Source: JALHNI01 sp044226365 | GTDB lineage: Bacteria; Acidobacteriota; Terriglobia; Bryobacterales; Bryobacteraceae | Reading direction: 5' to 3' | NCBI GenBank assembly: GCA_044226365.1 | Contig: JBGAHE010000019.1 | Coordinates: 14,468 to 78,467 of the forward strand | Length of the DNA: 64,000 bases | Shown: piece after piece, positions 1-8,645 of the stretch | How the letters are laid out: each line of letters opens with the position of its first letter | Numbering within the stretch: the stretch's first letter is position 1 | Notes under the pieces: model-generated | What the model saw: only the letters and a program-made list of their open reading frames with translations | Databases searched by the model: none | What the model was told of the DNA's origin: nothing | Program-made: the position numbers and the translations under genes

Positions 1-221
1 CCATCCTGAACGATGAGGACGGGGGCGGGGCGGTCCGCTTTGTACTGGGCGGGAACGTAGATCCAGTAGTCGCGGGTGACGCCGGGGTAAACTTTGCCGC
101 CGAGGGAATATTTGGTGAGTTGGCCGACGGGAACGCCCGGATGGCGTTCATGATCGGCGGTGAGCGGGTACTCCTGAGCGCACAGGAGCGAGGCGAGCAA
201 AGGCAAGAGGGCGAGACGCAT
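1..221 (-). CDS. Secreted esterase, N-terminal part (cut by window edge)
   Basis: Only the first ~73 codons are in the window; the gene runs off position 1. The protein starts with a short signal peptide (MRLALLPLLASLLCAQ). A beta-rich segment follows, with a DYWIYVPAQY-type motif and then PAPVLIVQDG. This is the usual opening of the enterochelin-esterase-like alpha/beta hydrolases that are common in Acidobacteria and Planctomycetes and are sometimes fused to a gluconolactonase domain. The catalytic serine lies outside the window, so activity cannot be judged. An alternative ATG nine bases upstream (position 230) would add MFQ. It is divergent from ahpC, with about 150 bp between them. Confidence 0.6.
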   Translation of the reverse strand, partial: MRLALLPLLASLLCAQEYPLTADHERHPGVPVGQLTKYSLGGKVYPGVTRDYWIYVPAQYKADRPAPVLIVQD

Positions 222-383
222 CTGAAACATCGTATCGCTTTGGCCGATGACGGTCATCGCCGGGAGGGGTGCAACCATCGGGCGGATGGAGCATCAAACG
301 GGTTAGCATCAAGAAAGTGGGACATACGCGCAAAGTGACGCGCTGCCGGGCCCGCGCAATCTACTGAGGAGTTACCCCGAAAC

Positions 384-917
384 ATGTTGGGAGTTGGTCA
401 GCCGTTTCCGAAGTTTTCTTTGAAGGCTACCGTTAGCCTTGATAAGGACAAGGCGTTCGAGACGATTTCGCACGAGAATTATCCGGGCAAGTGGAAGGTG
501 TACTTCTTCTGGCCCAAGGACTTTACGTTTGTTTGTCCGACGGAGATCGCGGCGTTTGGCAAGGCCAACGGCGACTTCAACGATCGTGACGCGCAGGTGT
601 TGGGCGGAAGCACGGACTCCGAGTTCGTGCATCTGGCGTGGCGTACGCATCATGACGATCTGCGCAACCTGCCGTTCCCGATGCTCTCGGACATCAAGCA
701 CGAACTGTCGAAGGAACTGGGCATCATCGATCCGAACGCGGGCGTGTGCCAGCGGGCGACGTTCATCGTCGATCCGCAGGGCGTGATCCGCTGGGTGTCG
801 GTGAACGATCTGTCGGTGGGCCGCAATGTGGACGAAGTGATCCGCGTGCTGGATGCATTGCAGACCGATGAACTGTGCCCGTGCAATTGGAAGAAGGGTG
901 AAGCGACGCTGAGCTAA
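384..917 (+). CDS. ahpC: AhpC-type peroxiredoxin
   Basis: A 177-residue thiol peroxidase that reduces hydrogen peroxide and alkyl hydroperoxides in the cytoplasm. The peroxidatic cysteine is C51 in the FTFVCPTE motif. Further cysteines are C122 (GVCQRATF) and C165/C167 near the C-terminus (LCPCNW), which matches the three-cysteine mycobacterial AhpC group rather than the enterobacterial AhpC/AhpF group. A GAGGAG ribosome-binding site at 366-371 supports the ATG at 384. The next gene encodes AhpD, the thioredoxin-like disulfide reductant that recharges this AhpC class, and no ahpF is present. A terminator hairpin separates the two genes. Confidence 0.93.
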   Translation: MLGVGQPFPKFSLKATVSLDKDKAFETISHENYPGKWKVYFFWPKDFTFVCPTEIAAFGKANGDFNDRDAQVLGGSTDSEFVHLAWRTHHDDLRNLPFPMLSDIKHELSKELGIIDPNAGVCQRATFIVDPQGVIRWVSVNDLSVGRNVDEVIRVLDALQTDELCPCNWKKGEATLS

Positions 918-939
918 GCGCCGTTTTCAAGGAGACGTG

Positions 940-969
940 GGGCCGGCCGGAGAGGCCGGTCCTTTTTTT
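940..969 (+). terminator. Rho-independent terminator between ahpC and ahpD
   Basis: Stem 940-948 pairs with 954-962 (nine pairs, one G-U) around a five-base loop, followed at once by seven T residues (963-969). It is a textbook intrinsic terminator. It ends only 10 bases before the ahpD ATG, so ahpD is either read through or has its signals inside this element. Confidence 0.8.
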
Positions 970-979
970 GGACTTTTTT

Positions 980-1501
980 ATGACTTACGAAGCCTTTTTG
1001 GAATCGATTCCTGATTACGCGAAAGATCTGAAGCTGAATCTGACGAGTTTGCTGAAGCAAACCGAGCTGAGCGAGCAGCAGATTTGGGGGACCGTGGTGG
1101 CCGCGGCAATGGGCGCGCGGAACACGAAGCTGACCACGATTCTGCATGCGGAAGCGGCGAAGCATGCGTCGCCCGAGACGATGGGCGCGGCGAAGACGGC
1201 GGCGGCGATCATGGGCATGAACAACGTGTATTACCGGTTCACGCACATGTTTCCGGACGATACATATTCGTCGATTCCGGCGCGGCTGCGGATGAACGGC
1301 ATCCGGACGCACGGCGGCGATCCGGTGGACTTTGAGTTGTACTGCACGGCGGTGTCGGCGATCAACAATTGCACGATGTGCGTGACGTCGCACGAGCGCG
1401 TGTTGCGCGAGAAGGGTGTGACGAAGGAGACGATTGCGGCGGCGATCCGGCTGGCGTCAGTGATTCACGCGCTGGCGCTGGTTTACGACGCTGAAGCCTA
1501 G
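980..1501 (+). CDS. ahpD: AhpD alkylhydroperoxidase / AhpC reductant
   Basis: 173 residues of the carboxymuconolactone decarboxylase/AhpD fold. The active-site set is visible as E119, C131, C134 and H138 (NNCTMCVTSHE), which matches the spacing of Mycobacterium tuberculosis AhpD (E118, C130, C133, H137). In that system AhpD passes electrons from a lipoamide-bearing protein to oxidised AhpC, whose gene lies directly upstream here. A TTG at 968 is in frame and would add four residues. ATG 980 is preferred on codon grounds, although no good Shine-Dalgarno sequence is present because the terminator T-tract sits just upstream. Confidence 0.93.
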   Translation: MTYEAFLESIPDYAKDLKLNLTSLLKQTELSEQQIWGTVVAAAMGARNTKLTTILHAEAAKHASPETMGAAKTAAAIMGMNNVYYRFTHMFPDDTYSSIPARLRMNGIRTHGGDPVDFELYCTAVSAINNCTMCVTSHERVLREKGVTKETIAAAIRLASVIHALALVYDAEA

Positions 1502-1503
1502 AG

Positions 1504-1590
1504 TGGTGGGGCTGAAGGGGGTCGAACCCTTACGTCCTTTCGAACGACAGAACCTAAATCTGTTGCGTCTGCCAATTTCGCCACAGCCCC
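1504..1590 (-). tRNA. tRNA-Leu (anticodon UAG)
   Basis: On the minus strand the sequence starts GGGGCTGTGG and ends with the pairing AGCCCC, discriminator A and an encoded CCA (1504-1506). The anticodon stem CAGA/TCTG encloses loop TTTAGGT, giving anticodon TAG, which reads CUA-type leucine codons. The D-arm contains AATTGGCAGAC, a long variable arm is present as expected for tRNA-Leu, and the T-arm reads GGTTCGACCCC. It is an intact type II tRNA. Confidence 0.96.
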
Positions 1591-1616
1591 AAGTTTCGAG
1601 TCTAGCAAAGGGGCTG

Positions 1617-2381
1617 CTATTTGGTGCGCTTTTGGGCGAAGAGCCATTGGGGGAAGGTGGGTTCCGCGTAGGCTTTGTCCCAGGAGTTGTGACCGACACC
1701 GGGGTACTCGGTGTACTTGACGGTGACGCCCAGGGCCTGAAGCGCGGCGACCATGTTCCGTGATTCAGTGGGCGGGACGGTGGCGTCCGCACCGCCGTGG
1801 AAGAGCCAGAGGGGGAGCTTGGCGACTTTCTGGGCGACGCGTTCGTAAGGGTTGCCTTCGTTGTCGCCCGGTTGGGCAAAGCGCTGGAGACGCTCCGGGA
1901 CCTTGACGCCGCCGCAGACGATGGCGACGGCGGCCCAGCGTTGGGGCTCGCGGCTGGCCAAGGCCCAAGAGCCGTAGCCGCCCATCGAAAGGCCGGTGAG
2001 GTAGGTGCGGTCGGGGTCGCCTTTGAACTCCTTGAGCGACCTATCGAGCGCGGCTAGCGCCATCCTGGACATCTTCGGCGTGGGCCACCAATCGTCGGTG
2101 CGGCATTGTGGCATGACGACGATGGCGGGGTAGCGATCGTCGAAGAGGCGAATGGCGTGGCCGAGCCCGACGGCGGATTGTTTGAGACCGTCCTGACCGC
2201 GTTCGCCGGCGCCGTGGAGGAACAGCACCACGGGCAGCTTGGCGGACTTGGTGAAGGTGCGCGGCAGGTAGACGACGTAGCGATACTCTTCGCCGTCGAC
2301 CGTGATCTTGCGATTCAGGAAGCCGGTTTCCACAGCGGCGAAGGCGGACGAAGCCAGCAAGAAGGTGAGCAGGAGGCGCAT
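1617..2381 (-). CDS. Secreted alpha/beta hydrolase (esterase, prolyl-oligopeptidase-like)
   Basis: 254 residues with a signal peptide (MRLLLTFLLASSAFA). The nucleophile is S132 in the GLSMGG elbow, the oxyanion region is LFLHGAGERG, the likely acid is in HGGADATVP, and the histidine is in GVGHNSW, so the triad looks complete. It belongs to the PHB-depolymerase/feruloyl-esterase-like secreted hydrolases; the substrate is not readable from sequence. It is the last gene of the minus-strand carboxylase operon, starting 7 bases after the allophanate hydrolase stop. It may be unrelated to nitrogen metabolism and simply co-transcribed. The longer open frame upstream is an overlap with the allophanate hydrolase gene. 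Confidence 0.85.
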   Translation of the reverse strand: MRLLLTFLLASSAFAAVETGFLNRKITVDGEEYRYVVYLPRTFTKSAKLPVVLFLHGAGERGQDGLKQSAVGLGHAIRLFDDRYPAIVVMPQCRTDDWWPTPKMSRMALAALDRSLKEFKGDPDRTYLTGLSMGGYGSWALASREPQRWAAVAIVCGGVKVPERLQRFAQPGDNEGNPYERVAQKVAKLPLWLFHGGADATVPPTESRNMVAALQALGVTVKYTEYPGVGHNSWDKAYAEPTFPQWLFAQKRTK

Positions 2382-2388
2382 GCGCCTG

Positions 2389-3981
2389 TCATTTTGACAG
2401 GTATTTGCGCCAGCCGCCGTAGGACGTGATTTCGGTGGCACCTGGTAAGCCGGCAGGTTCGCAAATGAAGCCTTTGACGGTTGCGCCGTCGTCGAGGACG
2501 AGGCTGCCGATGCCGAGGGGCGCGGGAATGAGGCCGACGAAGCTGCCAAAGGCCGCGGTGGGCATCGACCAGACTTCGACTTCGATGCCGGGGCCGGCGA
2601 AGCCTTCTTCGCGGACGAGGCCGGGCTTGGGGGGCGCGGTGTTCGCGAGGGCGTAAAGGCGATAGTTCGAGGCCGTGCGGCAGGTTTTGAGAAGGCGGGC
2701 GCCGCGTTCGGTGAGTTGGCCGTTGAGCGGCTGACCGCTGAGATGAGCGCCGACGACGGCGACCGAGATGCAGCCGGGGGCCGGCGAGACCTTGCGGCCG
2801 GCGAGGGCGAGCAGAGCACGGTCGCTAAAGGCGGGTCCGATGAAGGTGACGCCAAAGGGGAGGCCATTGGGGCGGAAGCCGGCGGGGACGGCGAGTGCGG
2901 CGAGGTCGAAGAGATTGACGAAGTTGGTGTAGTAGCCCAGGTTTGTATTGAGGCGGATGGGGTCGGCTTCCACGTCGGCGATCTTGTAGATGGTGCCGGT
3001 GGTGGGCAGAAACAGGACGTCCATTTTGCGCCACTCGGCTTCGGCGGCACGCTTGAGTTCGTGGAGCTTGTAGAGGGCGCGGTAACTATCGACGGCGGTG
3101 TATTTGGTGGCGCCGTTGATGATGCTGCGGACGACCGGGTGCATCTGGTCGCCTTTGAGGTGGATGAACTCTTCTACGGCGGCCAGTCTTTCGGCGACCC
3201 AGGGTCCCTGGTAGAGCAGGGCGGCGGCGTCGCGGAAGGGGGCATAGTCGATTTTGACGCGGGTGCCGCCGGAGGCTTCGAGCTTGGCGATGGCGGCGTC
3301 GTAGAGCTTTTGGGCTTCGATGTCGCCAAAGAACTGAAGCTGATCCGCACGGGGAACGCCGAAGCGGAAGGCACCAGCGGTGGCCCAGGGCGCGGGGGCG
3401 TCGACCATGGGGCGGGCGGACCAATCGGCGGGGTCGTAATGCGCGGCGACGTCGAAGACGCGGGCGGCGAGGTCGAGGTCTTTGGTGAAGATGGAGACGG
3501 TGTCGAGACTGCGGCAGGCGGGGACGACGCCGGTCATCGAAAGGACGCCGCGGGTGGGCTTGAGGCCGATTAGGTTGTTGAAGGCGGCGGGGACACGTCC
3601 GGAGCCGGCGGTGTCGGTGCCGAGCGCGAAGTCGACTTCGCCGTTGGCGACGGCGACGGCGGAGCCGGAACTGGAGCCGCCGGAGACGTATTCGGGGTGG
3701 TAGACGCTGGAGCAGGCGCCGTAGGGGGAGCGGACGCCGACGAGTCCGGTGGCGAACTGGTCGAGGTTGGTTTTGCCGACAGCGACGGCGCCCGCGCCGG
3801 TAAGTTGCGCGACGACATGGGCGGAGGCCGAGGGCGTGTAGGCGAAGGCGGGACAGCCGGCCGTGGTGGGCACGCCGGCGTAGTCGATGTTGTCCTTGAT
3901 GGCGAAGGTGAGGCCCTTGAGGGGGCCGTCCTTGGCGGGCGGCGGGGTGATCTCCGTGATCCAGACCGGCGGCAGCTTCAC
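2389..3981 (-). CDS. atzF: Allophanate hydrolase
   Basis: 530 residues. The first ~430 are an amidase-signature domain: the catalytic lysine is in FAIKDNID, and the GGSSSGSAVA plus LGTDTAGSGRVPA block supplies the Ser-cisSer-Lys triad. The last ~110 residues (from SVAVVGAHLSGQPLNGQL to SYGGWRKYLSK) are the allophanate-hydrolase C-terminal domain. The enzyme splits allophanate to two ammonia and two CO2. The start is a GTG whose last bases overlap the carboxylase stop codon (GTGA), so the two are translationally coupled. It is the last step of the pathway encoded by this operon. Length and motifs are normal for the family. Confidence 0.93.
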   Translation of the reverse strand: MKLPPVWITEITPPPAKDGPLKGLTFAIKDNIDYAGVPTTAGCPAFAYTPSASAHVVAQLTGAGAVAVGKTNLDQFATGLVGVRSPYGACSSVYHPEYVSGGSSSGSAVAVANGEVDFALGTDTAGSGRVPAAFNNLIGLKPTRGVLSMTGVVPACRSLDTVSIFTKDLDLAARVFDVAAHYDPADWSARPMVDAPAPWATAGAFRFGVPRADQLQFFGDIEAQKLYDAAIAKLEASGGTRVKIDYAPFRDAAALLYQGPWVAERLAAVEEFIHLKGDQMHPVVRSIINGATKYTAVDSYRALYKLHELKRAAEAEWRKMDVLFLPTTGTIYKIADVEADPIRLNTNLGYYTNFVNLFDLAALAVPAGFRPNGLPFGVTFIGPAFSDRALLALAGRKVSPAPGCISVAVVGAHLSGQPLNGQLTERGARLLKTCRTASNYRLYALANTAPPKPGLVREEGFAGPGIEVEVWSMPTAAFGSFVGLIPAPLGIGSLVLDDGATVKGFICEPAGLPGATEITSYGGWRKYLSK

Positions 3982-6900
3982 TTGACCACCGCCAGGATCT
4001 GGCCGGGCTGGACGAGGGCGCCAGGGGCGCAGCGGATTTCGATGACTTCGCCGGCGACCGGGGCCATGACGGCGACTTCCATCTTCATCGCTTCGAGGAT
4101 GATGACGCGATCGCCGAGACCAGCGCGCTGGCCGGGTTCGAGCGCGACATTCCAGACGCTGGCGGCGATGGGCGAGCGGACGGCGGTGCAGCCTTCGGGC
4201 AGGGAATCGTCCGAGGGCGGCGGGGCGTCGTCGAGTTCGGGCGGGATGTAGTCACCCCAGCGGTCGCGTTCTTCGCGGAAGGCCTGCTCGCGCATGGCCT
4301 GGAAGGCGGCAGCTTCCGGCTCGATGGAGGCGAGGAATTGGCGGTGGGCCGGCAGACTGAAGGTGCCGGATTCGATGCGGGGGGCGAACGAGGGGTCGGC
4401 CCGGAGTTCAAGGAGTTCCTGGGCGCTGACCGGATAGAAATGAATGCGGTCGAAGAACTCGAGCAGCCAGGGTTGGGGCTCGCGGTAGGTGTTCCACATC
4501 TGCGTGGTGCGGCCGACGAACTGGTAGCCGCCGGGGCCTTCCATGCCATAGACGCACATATAGGCGCCGCCGATGCCGACGGCATTCTCGGGCGTCCAGG
4601 TGCGGGCCGGGTTGTACTTGGTGGTGACCAGGCGATGGCGCGGATCGACCGGGGTGGCGACGGGCGCGCCGAGGTAGACGTCGCCCAGGGCGAGGGTGAG
4701 CCAACTGGCGTCAAAGACCGTACGGTAGACGTCGTCGACGGAGCCCAGGCCATTGATGCGGCGGATGAACTCGATGTTCCAGGGGCACCAGGGAGCGTCG
4801 GCGCGGACGCCTTGCATGTAGCGCTGGATGGCGTCGCGGGTGGAGGGATCGTCCCAGGAGAGCGGCAGGTGCACGGTGCGCGAAGGCATCGTTTCGATGC
4901 TGTGAGCCTGGGCGGCTTCGATCATCTCGAAGAGCTCTTCGCGGCGGAGCTTGCCGGTGTCGTAGTGGATTTGCAGCGAACGGATGCCCGGCGTGAGGTC
5001 GATGATGCCGGGGTGCCGGAGTTGCTGGCGCAGCGAGTGGGCTTTGAGCGAGAGCTCGAAGTCGAGCTTGTTCGCGCCGAACTCGACGAGCAGGTTGCGG
5101 TCGCCGTCGGCGCGGATGACGACGCCGGGCGATTTCTGGAGGACGGCGGGTTCGTCGTTGACGCGGATGAAGCGGATGGTGTCGCCGGCTTTGAGTTGGC
5201 CCATCTTCCAGCGTTCGGCAGCGACGATGGTCGCCGGGCAGACGAAGCCGCCGCAACTGGGGCCATCGGGGCCGAGGATGATGGGCATGTCGCCAGTGAA
5301 ATCGACGGTGCCGACGGCGTAGGCGTTGTCGTGGATGTTGGAGGGATGGAGGCCGGCTTCGCCGCCATCGGTGCGGGCCCACTTGGGCTTGGGGCCGATG
5401 AGACGGACGCCGGTGCGGTCCGAGTTGTAGTGGACGCGATAGTCGGTGGCGAAGAAGGTTTCGATGTCGTCGTCGGTGAAGAAGTCCGGCGCGCCATGGG
5501 GGCCGTAGGTAACGCCGATTTGCCAATGGTTGGTGTAGGCGGGCGGGTGCGCGCAGGGTTGTGGCTCGAGCGTGTCCTGATCGCTGAAGCGAAGCAGGTC
5601 GCCGGTGCGGAGGAAGCGTCCGCCGAATTTGCCGAGGATGAAGGTGGACTTGGAGCCGAGGTAGGGCGGCACGTCGATGCCGCCCCGGACGGCGAGATAG
5701 GCGCGGGCGCCGGGGCCGTGGACGGGTCCGAGGCGAAGAATATCGCCGGCCTTGACGTTGATGGGCTTCCAGCGCGGCAGGCCCATGTCAGCGCCGGAGA
5801 GGGCGATGACGGCGTCGTGATGGAACTTGAGCGTGGGACCGATGAGCGTGAGTTCGAGCGCGGCGGCGTCGGGCGGATTGCCGACCATCTCGTTGGCGAG
5901 ACGGAAGGAGAGATCGTCCATGGGGCCGGAGGGCGGGACGCCGACGTGCCAGTAGCCGAGCCGGCCGGGGACGTCCTGCACGGTGGATTGGGTGCCGGGC
6001 TCGATGACTTCGATGGCGCGCGGCGTGTACGCGAAGGTCTTCAGGAAGGCGGTGGGGAAGCCACCGGCTTTGAAGGTGTCGCTCGAGACGACCGCGGCGA
6101 GGTACTCGAGATTGGTTTCGCTGCCGGCGAGAGTGGTGGCGGCAAGAGCGGTAGAGAGTTTGGCAACGGCTTCTTCGCGTGTCGGGGCGTAGACGATCAG
6201 CTTGGCGATGAGCGGGTCGTAGTAGGGGGGAACTTCGGTGCCGGGTTCGGCCCAGGTTTCGACGCGAACGTCCGGGGGCCAATGGACGTGGGTCAGGAGG
6301 CCGGGGCTGGGAGCGAATTCCTTGAGCGGGGATTCGGCGTAGATGCGGACTTGCAGGGAAGCGCCGGAGGGCTGGACGGGCCGGATGGGATTTTCGCCGG
6401 CGGCGAGGCGAACCATCCATTCGACGAGGTCCACGCCGGTGACCTCTTCGGTGACCCCGTGTTCGACCTGCAGACGAGTGTTCACTTCGAGGAAGTAGAA
6501 TTCCTCACGGTCGCTATCGTAGATGAACTCGACCGTACCGGCATTGCGGTATTGAACAGCCTGCCCGAGGCGGACGGCGGCAGCGAAGAGGGCCTGGCGG
6601 GAGGCATCGGAAAGACCGGGCGCGGGGGTCTCTTCGATGACCTTCTGGTTGCGGCGCTGCGCGGAGCAGTCGCGTTCACCAAGAGCGATGACGTGGCCGT
6701 CGCCGTCGCCAAAAATCTGGACTTCGATGTGGCGGGCGCGCTCGACGAAACGTTCGGCGAAAACACCGGAATCCTTGAAGCTGGCACTGCTGAGCCGCTG
6801 GACGGCGGCGAAGGCTTCTTCGAGTTCGTCGGCGGTGCGGCAAAGGCGCATGCCAATGCCGCCGCCGCCGGCGGTGGACTTGAGCATGAGCGGGAGCCCG

Positions 6901-7328
6901 ACGGCCAAGGCATCGCGCGCGGAGGTGAGCAGGCCGGTGCCGGGCAGGAGGGGGACACCGTTGGCTTCGGCGAGTTCACGGGCGCGGTGCTTGAGGCCGA
7001 AGTCGCGCATCTGTTGCGGCGTGGGTCCGATGAAGGCCAAGCCGGCGCGTTCGCAGGCTTCGGCGAAGTCGGCATTTTCGCTGAGGAAGCCATAGCCGGG
7101 ATGAATGGCCTGGGCACCGGTGCGGCGGGCGGCGTCGAGGACGGCGTCGACGTCGAGGTAGCCGCGGACGGCGCCGAGCGAGACGGCTTCATCGGCCTGC
7201 CGGACGTGCAGCGAATGCTGGTCGGCGTCCGAGTGGACGGCGACGCTGCGAATGCCCAGGCGTCTTAAGGTACGGATGATGCGGCAGGCGATGGCGCCGC
7301 GATTCGCAATTAGAACTTTGTTGAACAT
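3978..7328 (-). CDS. Biotin-dependent urea/guanidine carboxylase
   Basis: 1116 residues in one chain. The N-terminal ~450 residues are a biotin carboxylase (FNKVLIANRGAIA, ATP-grasp KSTAGGGGIGM, EVNTRLQVEHGVTEE). Carboxyltransferase regions related to the KipA/PxpC and KipI/PxpB proteins follow (GPDGPSCGGFVCPA; later DLTPGIRSLQIHYD). The C-terminus is a biotinyl domain with the target lysine in LEAMKMEV. It carboxylates urea to allophanate, or guanidine to carboxyguanidine. Members accompanied by two DUF1989 proteins, as here, belong to the clade shown experimentally in other bacteria to prefer guanidine, so the usual label 'urea carboxylase' may be wrong. The UAAP2 stop lies one base upstream of this gene's start. 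Confidence 0.92.
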   Translation of the reverse strand: MFNKVLIANRGAIACRIIRTLRRLGIRSVAVHSDADQHSLHVRQADEAVSLGAVRGYLDVDAVLDAARRTGAQAIHPGYGFLSENADFAEACERAGLAFIGPTPQQMRDFGLKHRARELAEANGVPLLPGTGLLTSARDALAVGLPLMLKSTAGGGGIGMRLCRTADELEEAFAAVQRLSSASFKDSGVFAERFVERARHIEVQIFGDGDGHVIALGERDCSAQRRNQKVIEETPAPGLSDASRQALFAAAVRLGQAVQYRNAGTVEFIYDSDREEFYFLEVNTRLQVEHGVTEEVTGVDLVEWMVRLAAGENPIRPVQPSGASLQVRIYAESPLKEFAPSPGLLTHVHWPPDVRVETWAEPGTEVPPYYDPLIAKLIVYAPTREEAVAKLSTALAATTLAGSETNLEYLAAVVSSDTFKAGGFPTAFLKTFAYTPRAIEVIEPGTQSTVQDVPGRLGYWHVGVPPSGPMDDLSFRLANEMVGNPPDAAALELTLIGPTLKFHHDAVIALSGADMGLPRWKPINVKAGDILRLGPVHGPGARAYLAVRGGIDVPPYLGSKSTFILGKFGGRFLRTGDLLRFSDQDTLEPQPCAHPPAYTNHWQIGVTYGPHGAPDFFTDDDIETFFATDYRVHYNSDRTGVRLIGPKPKWARTDGGEAGLHPSNIHDNAYAVGTVDFTGDMPIILGPDGPSCGGFVCPATIVAAERWKMGQLKAGDTIRFIRVNDEPAVLQKSPGVVIRADGDRNLLVEFGANKLDFELSLKAHSLRQQLRHPGIIDLTPGIRSLQIHYDTGKLRREELFEMIEAAQAHSIETMPSRTVHLPLSWDDPSTRDAIQRYMQGVRADAPWCPWNIEFIRRINGLGSVDDVYRTVFDASWLTLALGDVYLGAPVATPVDPRHRLVTTKYNPARTWTPENAVGIGGAYMCVYGMEGPGGYQFVGRTTQMWNTYREPQPWLLEFFDRIHFYPVSAQELLELRADPSFAPRIESGTFSLPAHRQFLASIEPEAAAFQAMREQAFREERDRWGDYIPPELDDAPPPSDDSLPEGCTAVRSPIAASVWNVALEPGQRAGLGDRVIILEAMKMEVAVMAPVAGEVIEIRCAPGALVQPGQILAVVK

Positions 7329-7925
7329 CTATCCCCAAATCATTAATTTCACAGGGGTTGGATTGTAAGCGTTGCAGGGGTTGTTGAGCTGGGGGCAATT
7401 GGAGATGACCACCAGGGTGTCCATTTCCGCTTGCAGCTCAACGTACTTGCCGGGCTCCGAGATGCCGTCCTCGAAGGTGAGTTTGCCTTCAGGGGTGACC
7501 GGAACATTCATGAAGAAGTTCACGTTGTGGGACAGATCCCGTTTCTCCAGACCGTGTTGCAGACCGTACTTCAGGAAGGTTTGCCGGCAGGCGTGCATGT
7601 AGCGCTTGCCGATGTCGTAGCGGACCATGTTGCTTTCCTGGGAGCAGGCGCCGCCCAGGGTATCGTGGCGGCCGCAGGTGTCGTCGACGATGGTCATCAG
7701 GACGTTGCCGGATGCGGAGAGGAGCTTCGAGCCGGTGGTGAGGTAGATGTTGCCCTGGGTGGCGATGGTGTTGACGGCGGAGTAATGGTCGCTGTGGTCG
7801 TGGGCGTTGTAGAAGAGCGTATCGACGGCCTGGTTGCCCTCGAGGTCGACGATGCGGAGGTGCTGGCCTTTCTTGACGACTTCGGCCCAGCCGTCGCCGG
7901 CGAGGACGGTGACTTCGTAGCTCAT
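7329..7925 (-). CDS. cgdB: DUF1989 protein UAAP2 (probable catalytic carboxyguanidine deiminase subunit)
   Basis: 198 residues, DUF1989, 'urea amidolyase-associated protein 2'. It carries a putative metal site: C84 and H87 in DDTCGRHD, C94 in GGACS, and C184 in NNPCNAY. In characterised guanidine-degrading clusters the two DUF1989 proteins form CgdAB, which hydrolyses carboxyguanidine to allophanate and ammonia between the carboxylase and the allophanate hydrolase steps. The start ATG overlaps the UAAP1 stop (ATGA), so the two are translationally coupled. The gene symbol is inferred from context and motif, not from a close match. Confidence 0.8.
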   Translation of the reverse strand: MSYEVTVLAGDGWAEVVKKGQHLRIVDLEGNQAVDTLFYNAHDHSDHYSAVNTIATQGNIYLTTGSKLLSASGNVLMTIVDDTCGRHDTLGGACSQESNMVRYDIGKRYMHACRQTFLKYGLQHGLEKRDLSHNVNFFMNVPVTPEGKLTFEDGISEPGKYVELQAEMDTLVVISNCPQLNNPCNAYNPTPVKLMIWG

Positions 7926-8635
7926 GCGCAGTACCTTTCCGTGAGGATGAAGCCGCGGCCATTTTCGGGGCGGGAGACGCGGCAGGGGTCGTCGACGCCG
8001 GGGAGGGGAACGCTCTTGACGGTGAGCTTGACGGGCTTCGGAGCGTAGTCGCCGCCGGGTTCGAGCGGGTGGTGATTGGCCGAGAGCAGGATCAGGACGG
8101 GCATTTCGGCGCGGAGTTCCACCGAGTCCCCGGCCTGGGAGTTGCCGGGAATGTAGGTCATCTTCCCCGCGAGGTCCACTTGAACTTTGCTGAAGAGGTT
8201 GAGGGTGGGGGTGAGGTCGCGCGCGCCGAGCGAGTACTTGGCGAGTTCGAGGATGAGGTGTTCGCGGGAGCCCTGGGTCCACTCGTTGCGGAATTGCTGA
8301 TAGGACTTTTCACCGTATTTGGCGGCGATGTGGGCAGCGGTGAGCGTGCCGCCGATGGGGTCATGCCAGCCGACCGTGTCGTGAGTCATCGAGCAGAGGA
8401 TGCGGCCCATGTCCGAATAGAGGACAAAGCCAGCCGTGAGGCGCGCGATGTGCTGGGCCTTCAAGGTGTCCGGCATGTTGTAGCGTTCGCCGGGATCTTT
8501 GGGGTTGTAGAAGAGGCAACTGACGTTGGCGCCGCCCTGGAGGTCCGTGAAGCGGATGGCCATGCCGCGGTCAAGAACGTGGGACCACGTCTGACCGCCG
8601 CGCAGTTCCTCTTCCCAGAGGATGGTTTCGTTCAT
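7922..8635 (-). CDS. cgdA: DUF1989 protein UAAP1 (probable partner subunit of carboxyguanidine deiminase)
   Basis: 237 residues, DUF1989, 'urea amidolyase-associated protein 1'. It aligns with UAAP2, but the equivalent of the CGRHD site reads HDTVGWHD (85-92): the cysteine is replaced by valine and the second cysteine is absent (IGGTLT). This suggests a structural or regulatory partner rather than the zinc-bearing subunit. It overlaps UAAP2 by four bases. The longer open frame upstream runs into the beta-propeller gene. ATG 8635 is preferred because the true protein begins MNETILWEEEL, as family members do. A perfect 12-bp palindrome covers this start codon. Confidence 0.8.
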   Translation of the reverse strand: MNETILWEEELRGGQTWSHVLDRGMAIRFTDLQGGANVSCLFYNPKDPGERYNMPDTLKAQHIARLTAGFVLYSDMGRILCSMTHDTVGWHDPIGGTLTAAHIAAKYGEKSYQQFRNEWTQGSREHLILELAKYSLGARDLTPTLNLFSKVQVDLAGKMTYIPGNSQAGDSVELRAEMPVLILLSANHHPLEPGGDYAPKPVKLTVKSVPLPGVDDPCRVSRPENGRGFILTERYCA

Positions 8636-8644
8636 AGATCTATG
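8633..8644. promoter_or_regulatory. 12-bp palindrome over the UAAP1 start
   Basis: CATAGATCTATG is a perfect palindrome. It fills the gap between the beta-propeller stop (8646-8648) and UAAP1 and includes the UAAP1 start codon. It could be a protein-binding site or chance; no loop is available for an RNA hairpin. Confidence 0.3.
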
Positions 8645-8645
8645 G

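Noticed and set aside
4338..7268. 976-codon plus-strand frame opposite the carboxylase
   Set aside because: An antisense shadow caused by high third-position GC. The minus-strand protein has full family motifs.
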